A DNA stretch of 6,189 nt from Actinomycetota bacterium (GTDB taxonomy: Bacteria > Actinomycetota > Thermoleophilia > Gaiellales > Gaiellaceae), in the NCBI GenBank assembly GCA_013812265.1, contig JACCTQ010000314.1:1-6189 (forward strand). The letters are read 5' to 3'. This document shows positions 1 to 6,024 of the stretch, piece by piece. Position 1 is the stretch's first letter. Every line of letters begins with the position of its first letter. The translations under genes and the position numbers were made by a program. Below the pieces are notes generated by a model. That model had not been told where the DNA came from. It made no database searches and worked only from the letters and a program-made list of their open reading frames with translations.

Positions 1-6
1 TAGCGG

Positions 7-2319
7 CTAGCGCGGCAGCCGCTTGAACGCTGCGGCCGACGGCTTTCGCTTCCCCGCGGTCGTGAAGAAGCCGGACTGCCAGCCGGCCTTGATGTTCCGG
101 TCGTCCCGGAGCAGGAACCAGAGCATCATGTCGATCCGGCGGGTCTTGCGGGCCCGCGCGTAGGCCTCGGTGAGGTACTTGGCCTGCTTGGCCCACGAGA
201 CGCCGAATTTCTTGTCGGGCTTCCACGTCTGGTAGCCGTACTCGGTGATCCAGAGGCGCGTCTTGCGCCCGTACAGACGGTCGAGCTCGCCGAGCAGGGC
301 GTCGATGTTCCCGAGCACCACGTGCTTCTTGTTCTTCGGCCGCCACTCCGGGGTCTCGGATGGGCGGTCGTAGTACGGATGGTGCGCGTAGGCGTCGAAG
401 CCCCGCATCCCCGCCTTCTTGGCCGCCCGGAGAAAGGGAAGAGGCGCCACGGACGGCCGCTTGCTGAGCGGGCCACTGCCGCCGCGCGGCGCGGTTACGC
501 CACACCCGACCTTCTGGCCCCGGATGAGCGTGAGATGGATACCGCGCGTGACCGCGTTGCAGATAGCCGCGTAGTCGCGGGGGCTCTGCAGCAGCCACTT
601 CCCGGCGACGCGCTTGTAGACGGGTAGAAGGAACACCGGGTTGTTCGGCTCGTTCCAGGCGAGCCAGTGACGCACCGCGGGCAGCGCGCGGCCGTCCTCG
701 GCCATGAAGGTTCCGCTATAGCGCTTGGCTGCTGCGTAGGCGAACTGGAGCAGGTCGCCGGGTGTGGAGGGGGCGTAGCGGATACCGAGGCCGTTGTTCG
801 CCCACTTCGGCGTCCCGAAGATGGAGAAGACGATCTTGATCCGGTTCACCGCTGCATAGCGGACGGTGCGGTCGTAGAGCGTCCAGTCGTACGCGGGGTC
901 GGCAGGATTGGTGGCATCGCGCGGACGGCGCTTCGCGACACCGGTATCGGTGCCGCCGACGAGGTTCGGGAAGCGGAGGGTGATGCCGCTCGCCGGCTGC
1001 AGGGTGATCGAGGTGATCAATTGCCCGCTCGGCGTGAAGTAGCTGTTGTCGAGCTTGACCGTCCTTGCCGAGGTGAAGGGATTCACGAGCACGACACCGT
1101 CACGGAAGTCGCGCTGCCAGACGCCGCCGGCCTCGCGTGCCGCACCGATCGGCGGGCCTACCTCGACGGCCGTCTCGGGCGACCACGCCTCCGCGGTCGG
1201 AGACGTGTACACGACGGCGCTGGCCCCGGCGTTCCACCCGAGCAGGAAGCTGGCGCGCGAATAGCGGATCGAGCGCAGATCGGTCGCTGGGCCGTAGGTC
1301 AGGCCCAGGAAGATCTTGCCGGCGCGCTCGGTCTCCTTCAGCAGCGCCTGTTGATGGGCCCAATCGTCGCCGGCCAGGTGTCCGGACGGCTCCGAGCCCG
1401 TCTTCGTCCACGAGTCGAGAGCAGCGCCCGAGGCGTAGGAGATCCACTTCGTCCAGGTTGCGAGGGCCGCGGCGTTGCGGGGGAGCGAGATGTTCGGCAG
1501 CGCGAGCAAGCCCTTCTCCTGCAGCGCGGGCGCGACCTTGGCCAGGAAGGATTCCATCGCCGCCGCGTACTCGTCGTCACCCGGGTACTTCGGAAGGGTT
1601 CGGCCGCAGAGGTGACGCCCGACGCTGACCCCGACGTCGTCGAGGAGGACTCCGTCGAAGCCGTTCTTCTTCAGCTCGGCGCCGACGTTCTCGAGCCAGG
1701 CGGCCTGGTACTCGGGATTGCCGACGTCCATCAGCCACTTGCCCTGTGAGACGCACGACTCGATTCTCTTCTCGTCCTTGTCCGTCAGGAACCACTCGGG
1801 ATGCTCCTCGGCGGTCCGGGCGTAGCCCACGCCGGACGGGAGAGATTCCTTGTCGGCGCCCTCTGGCGTCGTGGCCCAGCTGAACGTGGCGGCGGCGCTC
1901 TTGTAGGCGATCACCTTGATCCCCTTGTTGGTCGCCTTGAGCGCGGCGACGTCGTCGTGGTCCGAGGCCTGCAGGAGCGCGTACTGATACCGGGCGGGCT
2001 GCGCCGGGACGCGAAACTCGCCCGAGAGGCCCGACAGGCCGACGGACGGCTGCTTGGCGGCCCCGTAGCCGGCTGGGTCGTCGAACCTCGGGGCCACGAC
2101 CTTTGGAGGCACAGCGCCGAAGCGTCCGCCCCAGTAGAGGTTCACGCGCACGACCTGCGTCCGCAGGGACCGCATGAGCGGGAACGTCCGCGCCGGGTTC
2201 GTGTAGAAGGACTGGTTCTCGTCGTACAGGCCCACGAGCATGGGCGCTCCGGCCGAAGCCGTGGGGAGCGTGAAGGCGGCCAGCAAGGCCGCAACCAGTA
2301 TTTTGGCGCGCGCGGTCAC
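7..2319 (-). CDS. Secreted two-module glycoside-hydrolase-like protein: GH-A barrel with an inserted GHL15-type module
   Basis: This is a 770-residue exported protein, probably acting on polysaccharide outside the cell; the substrate is unknown. The start is GTG at 2317-2319. It is followed by a signal peptide (MTARAK, hydrophobic stretch about 7-20, likely cleavage after Ala-Ser-Ala at 21-23). I see no good Shine-Dalgarno before the start, and an in-frame stop lies upstream. Residues 27-65 contain the first strand of a GH5/GH39-like barrel (QVVRVNLYWGG). The barrel resumes near 457 with GVAKRRP, then FSIFGTPKWAN (498-508), WLAWNEPN with likely acid/base Glu557, HHPYY (646-650), and LWITEYGYQ with likely nucleophile Glu693. 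Residues ~66-456 are a separate GHL15-like module. Removing them leaves about 380 residues, close to what I expect for the plain barrel family. The gene lies 56 bases downstream of the methyltransferase/reductase gene on the same strand. Export and the two catalytic Glu are well supported by motifs; specificity is not. Confidence 0.9.
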   Translation of the reverse strand: MTARAKILVAALLAAFTLPTASAGAPMLVGLYDENQSFYTNPARTFPLMRSLRTQVVRVNLYWGGRFGAVPPKVVAPRFDDPAGYGAAKQPSVGLSGLSGEFRVPAQPARYQYALLQASDHDDVAALKATNKGIKVIAYKSAAATFSWATTPEGADKESLPSGVGYARTAEEHPEWFLTDKDEKRIESCVSQGKWLMDVGNPEYQAAWLENVGAELKKNGFDGVLLDDVGVSVGRHLCGRTLPKYPGDDEYAAAMESFLAKVAPALQEKGLLALPNISLPRNAAALATWTKWISYASGAALDSWTKTGSEPSGHLAGDDWAHQQALLKETERAGKIFLGLTYGPATDLRSIRYSRASFLLGWNAGASAVVYTSPTAEAWSPETAVEVGPPIGAAREAGGVWQRDFRDGVVLVNPFTSARTVKLDNSYFTPSGQLITSITLQPASGITLRFPNLVGGTDTGVAKRRPRDATNPADPAYDWTLYDRTVRYAAVNRIKIVFSIFGTPKWANNGLGIRYAPSTPGDLLQFAYAAAKRYSGTFMAEDGRALPAVRHWLAWNEPNNPVFLLPVYKRVAGKWLLQSPRDYAAICNAVTRGIHLTLIRGQKVGCGVTAPRGGSGPLSKRPSVAPLPFLRAAKKAGMRGFDAYAHHPYYDRPSETPEWRPKNKKHVVLGNIDALLGELDRLYGRKTRLWITEYGYQTWKPDKKFGVSWAKQAKYLTEAYARARKTRRIDMMLWFLLRDDRNIKAGWQSGFFTTAGKRKPSAAAFKRLPR
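952..2124 (-). other. Inserted GHL15/GH114-like enzyme module inside the GH-A barrel gene
   Basis: This part of the secreted protein (residues ~66-456) reads like a complete member of the hypothetical glycosyl hydrolase family GHL15, related to GH114-like barrels. Motifs in order are YQYALLQASD (111-120), GIKVIAYKS (133-141), HPEWFLTD (173-180), MDVGNPEYQAAWLENV (197-212), and GFDGVLLDDV with Asp227/Asp228 as the likely catalytic pair (220-229). GAALDSW follows (298-304), where Asp302 may take the place of the usual second acid. The module ends with a beta-rich tail, GVVLVNPF to SGITLRF (408-450), typical of the family's C-terminal domain. Both borders carry an Asn-Leu-x-Gly-Gly-like segment: N60-L61-Y-W-G-G and N452-L453-V-G-G, sharing the bases AACCTC. 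Boundaries are good to roughly 10 residues. Family membership is by motif recognition, not by a profile search. Confidence 0.75.
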
Positions 2320-2341
2320 GATCGAAGAGGGGCGAAGTAGG

Positions 2342-2363
2342 TTGTTGGGTCAGACCCCGACAA
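2342..2363. repeat. Short palindromic intergenic motif GGGTCAGACCC with outer arms
   Basis: GGGTC-A-GACCC at 2347-2357 is a perfect odd-length palindrome. Outer arms TTGT (2342-2345) and ACAA (2360-2363) can extend it into an imperfect stem. It lies in the 56-base gap between the methyltransferase/reductase stop and the GTG of the secreted hydrolase, so it would fall in the hydrolase leader RNA or act as a protein-binding site. No T-run follows on either strand, so a classical terminator is unlikely. I recall similar GGGTCTGACCC-type motifs scattered between genes of related genomes, but I cannot verify copy number here. Confidence 0.5.
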
Positions 2364-2365
2364 GG

Positions 2366-2371
2366 AGTCTA
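2366..2371 (-). promoter_or_regulatory. Possible -10 element (TAGACT) for the secreted hydrolase gene
   Basis: Read on the minus strand, the bases give TAGACT, which fits the loose actinobacterial TAnnnT pattern. It sits just past the stop codon of the upstream gene and about 47 bases before the GTG start. No convincing -35 is visible at 16-19 bases spacing (the best hexamer is GACTGG). The hydrolase may have its own promoter here, or it may be read through from the upstream gene. Confidence 0.2.
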
Positions 2372-2375
2372 GCGA

Positions 2376-4235
2376 TCAGGCCGGGCGGCCAGTCGTTTCC
2401 GATGGCACGATCGCGCGCGCCGGGAGCAGATCGACCGCGGCCGCCGGCTGGCGGAAGGGCGCGACGACGTACACGCCCGCGTAGCGTTCACGAGCCTCGG
2501 TGAACAGCTCGTGGTAGAGCTGGAGGCCCACTTCGGGCGCGCGCGGACCGGCGTCCCTGAGCGCTTCCTGCACGGGCTCTGGAACGACGATCCCGGGTAC
2601 CTCGTTATGAAGGCGAAGTGCAAGCTGGTGGCTCTTGAGGTGCCACAGCCCGACGAGCAGCGGGATCGGCGACGTCCCTCCGAGCCGCTCCACGAAGGCG
2701 TCGAGATAGGAGAGGTCGAACACGATCTGCGTCATGGCGAACTTCGCTCCCGCCTCGAGCTTCTGGTGGAACCGCTCCACTTCCACGCCCAGATCGTCTG
2801 CCGTCGGGTTGACCGCGACCCCGACGAAGAACGTGGTTGGCGCGTCGATCGCCCTGCCGTTGTAGTCCTCGCCCTGGTTCAGGCGCGTGATCATCTGCGT
2901 GAGCCCGATGGAGTCGACCTCGTACACGCCCCCGGACCCCGGATAGTCGCCCACCTCCGGTGGATCGCCGGTGACTGCGAGGATGTTCCGCACGCCCTCC
3001 GCGTGGGCGCCGAGCAGCAGCGACTCCAGGCCCATGATCGTCGTGTCCCTCGGAGTCAGATGCGGGATCGTCTCGATGCCGGCGATGCGCTCGATCGCTG
3101 CTGCGGTCATCATCGAGCTCATTCCCACCCTGGCGGTGGCGTTGTCGTTGATGTCGACGACGTGGGCGCGCCCCGATTCCTTGATCGTGCGAGCAACCTC
3201 GAGCAGGCCCGCGTGGCTGCCGCCGAGCGGCGGGTCGAGCTGGACGGAGATCACCCATTCGCCCTCGCGCAGCAAGCGCTCCAGCTCCGTCTCGGTCGGC
3301 TCGGTAAGCGTGGGCACGACGAGCTCCCGCTCGCCGAACACGAGCGCCGCCGCCGGCTTGCGCTCGTGCTCGACTGCCGAGCGAATCGCCGCGATCTCGA
3401 CGGGTGTCGTGCCGCAACAGCCGCCGATCAGGCGGGCGCCGAGGGCGCGCGCGTGCGCGGCGAACTCCTCGAAATACTCGGGACTTGCGTGCGGGTAGAT
3501 GACACGGCCGCCCGACAGGCTCGCGAGACCGATGTTCGGCAGTGCGGCAAGCGGGCGTCCGCCCTCCTCGTGGCCCATGCTCTCGAGGGCCGCCAGGGCG
3601 GCGAGGAGGCCGGCGCCGTGGTTGGCGCCGATCGCCGCCAGGTCGTAGCCGGCCAGGCGAATCGCGGCTTCCCGGGCCGAGACGCCGGCCAGCGTCTCGG
3701 CATCCTCGTCGAACGTCAGCATGGCGACGATCGGGAGGCTGGAGACGCTCTGCACCGCCTCGATCGCCGCGACGAGCTCGTCGAGGTCGTAGAACGTCTC
3801 GACCATGAAGAGATCGGCGCCGCGACCTTCGAGAATCGAGGCCTGCTCGGCGAAGAGCTCGCGCCGCCTCTCGTCCGTCACCTCGCCGATCTCACCGAGC
3901 GGCCCGATCGAGCCCCCGATGAAGACATCGCGGCCACACACCTCGCGAGCGTCGCGAGCGAGCTTCACCGCCGCGCTGTTGATGCGCGCGAAATCGTCCT
4001 CGAGGAAATGGGCCGCGAGCTTCAGGCGGTTGGCGCCGAACGTGTTCGTCTCGATGAGATCGGCCCCGGCGCGGATGAAGCTCACATGAAGGGAGACGAC
4101 GGCATCCGGCGCTCGGAGATTCGCCTCCTCGGGGCAGCGAAGGCGCGGGACAGCGCTCGAGATCAGCATTCCCATGCCGCCGTCCGCGACGATGGCAGGG
4201 CCGTTTCGCAGCCTTTCGACGAGGCGATGCGCCAT
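2376..4235 (-). CDS. Bifunctional homocysteine S-methyltransferase / 5,10-methylenetetrahydrofolate reductase
   Basis: This cytoplasmic enzyme of methionine and folate metabolism has the same architecture as Bacillus subtilis YitJ. With the chosen ATG (4233-4235) it has 619 residues. The N-terminal half is a homocysteine-methyltransferase barrel: DGGMGM (usual DGAMGT), ETNTFGAN, GGSIGPLG, ETFYDLDE, and the zinc site GGCCGTTP with both Cys present. The third zinc ligand, normally Cys in G-x-N-C, is His here (GANHGAG, codon 3618-3620). The C-terminal half is a MetF-type FAD barrel: SVQLDPP, PHLTPRDTTIMGL, RNILAVTGDPP (Asp equivalent to E. coli Asp120), and AMTQIVFDLSYL. The Glu equivalent to E. 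coli MetF Glu28 is Gln (codon 3240-3242). The frame stays open upstream to 4316, but family N-termini start shortly before the glycine-rich DGGMG strand. ATG at 4242-4244 is the alternative start. The gene is transcribed divergently from the sigma factor gene, and the secreted hydrolase gene follows it. Family assignment is firm; intact activity of both halves is not. Confidence 0.92.
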   Translation of the reverse strand: MAHRLVERLRNGPAIVADGGMGMLISSAVPRLRCPEEANLRAPDAVVSLHVSFIRAGADLIETNTFGANRLKLAAHFLEDDFARINSAAVKLARDAREVCGRDVFIGGSIGPLGEIGEVTDERRRELFAEQASILEGRGADLFMVETFYDLDELVAAIEAVQSVSSLPIVAMLTFDEDAETLAGVSAREAAIRLAGYDLAAIGANHGAGLLAALAALESMGHEEGGRPLAALPNIGLASLSGGRVIYPHASPEYFEEFAAHARALGARLIGGCCGTTPVEIAAIRSAVEHERKPAAALVFGERELVVPTLTEPTETELERLLREGEWVISVQLDPPLGGSHAGLLEVARTIKESGRAHVVDINDNATARVGMSSMMTAAAIERIAGIETIPHLTPRDTTIMGLESLLLGAHAEGVRNILAVTGDPPEVGDYPGSGGVYEVDSIGLTQMITRLNQGEDYNGRAIDAPTTFFVGVAVNPTADDLGVEVERFHQKLEAGAKFAMTQIVFDLSYLDAFVERLGGTSPIPLLVGLWHLKSHQLALRLHNEVPGIVVPEPVQEALRDAGPRAPEVGLQLYHELFTEARERYAGVYVVAPFRQPAAAVDLLPARAIVPSETTGRPA

Positions 4236-4242
4236 GCGGCGC

Positions 4243-4271
4243 ATGCTAGAGACTGGACTCGCTGTGACGCA
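4243..4271 (-). promoter_or_regulatory. Possible leaderless promoter of the methyltransferase/reductase gene
   Basis: On the minus strand TAGCAT (4243-4248) lies 7 bases before the ATG at 4233-4235. That is the spacing expected if transcription starts at the start codon. No Shine-Dalgarno is visible before this ATG, which fits a leaderless message. The -35 region, 17 bases away (4266-4271, TGCGTC), is a poor match to consensus and overlaps the -35 proposed for the divergent gene. Positional logic carries this call; the boxes themselves are weak. Confidence 0.3.
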
Positions 4272-4293
4272 GAAGCGACCGGCGGCGTATAAC
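4263..4293 (+). promoter_or_regulatory. Likely leaderless promoter of the sigma factor gene
   Basis: TATAAC (4288-4293) is a good -10 candidate, and the GTG start codon follows after only 6 bases (4294-4299). Transcription would therefore begin at or next to the start codon. GTGACG (4264-4269) sits 18 bases upstream as a possible -35. There is no Shine-Dalgarno before the GTG. An alternative reading is an ECF-type promoter, TGTGAC (4263-4268), 17 bases, CGTA (4286-4289), which would allow the sigma factor to drive its own gene. Confidence 0.45.
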
Positions 4294-4299
4294 GGTTGC

Positions 4300-4842
4300 G
4301 TGAACGAGGCGACCACGACCTGGCGAGCGCACGGCCGAGCGGTACCGCGTGCGGTGCCGAGCTTCGTCGAGGCCGCGGAGGCTCATCTCGACGACGTCTT
4401 CGCGTACCTGCTGTACCTGACTGGAGATCGAACGGTGGCGGAAGACCTGACCGGGGAGACATTCGAGAAGGCGCTCCGAACCTGGCGTCGCTATGACCCG
4501 CGCCGCGCGAGCGCTCGCACCTGGCTCTGTCAGATCGCCAGGTCCACGGCGCTCGATCACCTACGTTCGGATGCGCGGCGCCGGCGGCGCGAGGCGACGT
4601 ACGTCCAGCAAAGCATCGGCGAAACCAGTGAGCCGGTGTTCGGGGAAGGGCTGAGCCCGGAGGTCGAGGAGGCTTTGCGAGGCCTGTCGGCAGGTGAGCG
4701 GGAGGTGATCGCGCTTCGTATCGTGCTCGACCTGGACGGCGAGGCCGCGGCGAAGCTGCTCGGAATCAGCGCGACCGCCTGCTCGACCCGGCTGAGCCGG
4801 GCGTTGCAACGACTGGAGGAGAGGGTGAAGATCGATGACTGA
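4300..4842 (+). CDS. ECF-type RNA polymerase sigma factor
   Basis: This 180-residue sigma70-family factor of the extracytoplasmic-function type has only regions 2 and 4. Region 2 is about 21-92: FVEAAEAHLDDVFAYLLYLTG, VAEDLTGETFEKALRTWRRY (core binding and -10 reading), then ARTWLCQIARSTALDHLR. A basic run, RRRRR, and a short linker follow. Region 4 is about 119-176: LSPEVEEALRGLSAGEREV, then a helix-turn-helix, EAAAKLLGISATACSTRLSRAL, for -35 reading. GTG at 4300-4302 is chosen because homology begins soon after it and a -10 box sits directly upstream. The frame stays open to 4174, but that would overlap the divergent gene. The stop overlaps the next gene by 8 bases, so the two are co-transcribed and probably translationally coupled. 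Target genes cannot be read from this window. Confidence 0.9.
   Translation: MNEATTTWRAHGRAVPRAVPSFVEAAEAHLDDVFAYLLYLTGDRTVAEDLTGETFEKALRTWRRYDPRRASARTWLCQIARSTALDHLRSDARRRRREATYVQQSIGETSEPVFGEGLSPEVEEALRGLSAGEREVIALRIVLDLDGEAAAKLLGISATACSTRLSRALQRLEERVKIDD
4815..4825 (+). promoter_or_regulatory. Ribosome binding site of the DUF4349 gene
   Basis: GGAGGAGAGGG is a purine-rich Shine-Dalgarno stretch inside the end of the sigma gene. Its GAGGG part ends 9 bases before the ATG at 4835. It supports that ATG as the start, within an 8-base overlap with the sigma stop codon. It contrasts with the other three genes, which lack a visible Shine-Dalgarno. Confidence 0.65.
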
Positions 4843-6013
4843 GGCTGGGATCGACGCGATCGTCAACGAGCTCCGGCAGCACCGGCCCGCGGCGCCCGAG
4901 ACGCTTCGCGACCGGGTCGGGATTGTGGCTGCGTGCGAGCCTGGAGGAGCGGCTTGGCGCCGATTCGCTGCGCCGATCTCGATGAGACGCGCTCTGCTCG
5001 TTGCCGTCCCGATGTGCCTGGCCGTGGGCCTGGGCGCGGCGCTCGTTCAGGCCGTGCTTTCGGCGAGCGGGACAGGGCGCGTCTCGGCTGACAGCAGCGC
5101 GCTCAAGCAGGCGCCGGCGGCCGGCGCTCAGACCGTGCCGAACTGGGGACCCCGCGTTCCGACGCCATCCTCGCCAGAGGGCCACGACACATACGCTCCC
5201 TTCTACGGAAGGGGCATTCCGGGTCGGACCCGCGATAAGGCTCTTCAGAGCCAGGCCACCGGCGCCAACACCGGCACACGGGCAGCCGGCGTTGCGGAGT
5301 CGGCAGCTCCGCTGCCGCCGAGCGGGACGCGTCTGCAGGCCTACGACGCCAACCTGCGCATTCGCGTTCGCGACAACGCGGCGCTGTCGTCCGCGACCAG
5401 GCGGGCGATGCAGATCGCGCGTAGCCTCGGCGGGCACGTCGTGTCGGTCAGCTTCAACACGCCGGGACGGGAGGGATTTGCTGCCCTGCGGCTGCGCGTG
5501 CCGATCGGGCGCGTGCAGACGGCGGTCGCACGCTTCTCCAGCCTCGGCACGCTTGCGGGCCAGCAGTTCAGGGTTGAGGATCTGCAGAGGGAGTTCAACG
5601 TCCGCCGGGATCGGATGACGAAGCTGCGCGCGCGGATCGCTCGGTTGGAGACGGCGCTACGGAATCCCTCCCTTAGCCCGGAGGCTAAGGCGAGCCTCGA
5701 AGCCCAGCTCGCCGGCGCCAGACAGCTGCTGACCCGGCTGAGCCGCACCAACCGGCAGACAGTTCGACGGGCGAGCCTCGCGACCGTCTCGCTCGCCCTG
5801 ACGAGCCGAGAGGAGTCCGCCGCGGTCCCCGAGCCTCCCGGGCGCATCGGGCGCGCGCTCCGGGACGCCGGGACGATCCTCGCGAAGGAAATCGCATGGG
5901 TGCTGTACGGACTGATCGTCGTCGCGCCGTTGCTCTTGCTCGGTGGTCTCGCGTTCGCGGCCGCCCGCGTGGCGCGCAGGCGGGGTGACCGGGTGCTCCT
6001 CGAACGCCCGTAG
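4835..6013 (+). CDS. Two-pass membrane protein with DUF4349 domain, probable anti-sigma factor
   Basis: This 392-residue protein probably holds the neighbouring sigma factor at the membrane. Residues 1-50 form a short cytoplasmic segment (IDAIVNELRQHRPAAPETLRDRV). It lacks the His-x3-Cys-x2-Cys motif of zinc-containing anti-sigma domains, so binding would use a different fold. A first membrane helix spans about 52-77 and follows Arg-Arg. Residues ~80-165 are a Pro/Gly/Ala-rich outside linker. Residues ~166-350 match DUF4349: YDANLRIRVRD, the GGHVVSVS strand, LRLRVPIGRVQTAV, then a heptad-like helix pair at about 248-312 likely to form a coiled coil. A second membrane helix spans about 353-378 and is followed by RVARRRGDR, giving a cytoplasmic C-terminus. 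Positive-inside charges agree with both ends inside. The overlap with the sigma gene and the topology suggest the anti-sigma role; no binding motif proves it. Confidence 0.82.
   Translation: MTEAGIDAIVNELRQHRPAAPETLRDRVGIVAACEPGGAAWRRFAAPISMRRALLVAVPMCLAVGLGAALVQAVLSASGTGRVSADSSALKQAPAAGAQTVPNWGPRVPTPSSPEGHDTYAPFYGRGIPGRTRDKALQSQATGANTGTRAAGVAESAAPLPPSGTRLQAYDANLRIRVRDNAALSSATRRAMQIARSLGGHVVSVSFNTPGREGFAALRLRVPIGRVQTAVARFSSLGTLAGQQFRVEDLQREFNVRRDRMTKLRARIARLETALRNPSLSPEAKASLEAQLAGARQLLTRLSRTNRQTVRRASLATVSLALTSREESAAVPEPPGRIGRALRDAGTILAKEIAWVLYGLIVVAPLLLLGGLAFAAARVARRRGDRVLLERP
5671..5690. repeat. Perfect 8-bp inverted repeat inside the DUF4349 gene
   Basis: CCTTAGCC (5671-5678) and GGCTAAGG (5683-5690) are exact reverse complements separated by CGGA, so the mRNA could form an 8-pair hairpin. 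It encodes Leu-Ser-Pro-Glu-Ala-Lys-Ala at the turn between the two predicted coiled-coil helices. It is not followed by a T-run and lies well inside the gene, so it does not look like a terminator. It may be a chance outcome of the codons. Confidence 0.5.
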
Positions 6014-6024
6014 GCGCACAACCG

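Noticed and set aside
667..1749. A 360-codon plus-strand open frame antisense to the secreted hydrolase gene.
   Set aside because: It has no domain or motif and lies fully opposite a gene with clear catalytic motifs. It is a high-GC shadow frame.
2511..4292. A 593-codon open frame on the plus strand, antisense to the methyltransferase/reductase gene.
   Set aside because: The translation is Arg/Asp/Glu/Gly-rich with no recognisable domain, and it mirrors a firmly identified enzyme. Long antisense frames are expected at this GC content.
4174..4299. A longer N-terminus for the sigma factor, starting at 4174.
   Set aside because: These codons overlap the divergent enzyme gene and do not resemble a sigma N-terminus. 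The -10 box directly before GTG 4300 marks the likely start.
4236..4316. A longer N-terminus for the methyltransferase/reductase, starting at 4316.
   Set aside because: It would run through the start of the sigma gene and add residues without family similarity. ATG at 4233-4235 or 4242-4244 fits homologues better.
5221..5231. GGGTCGGACCC inside the DUF4349 gene, one base different from the intergenic GGGTCAGACCC.
   Set aside because: It is inside coding sequence, its centre is not symmetric, and such a GC-rich string is likely by chance.
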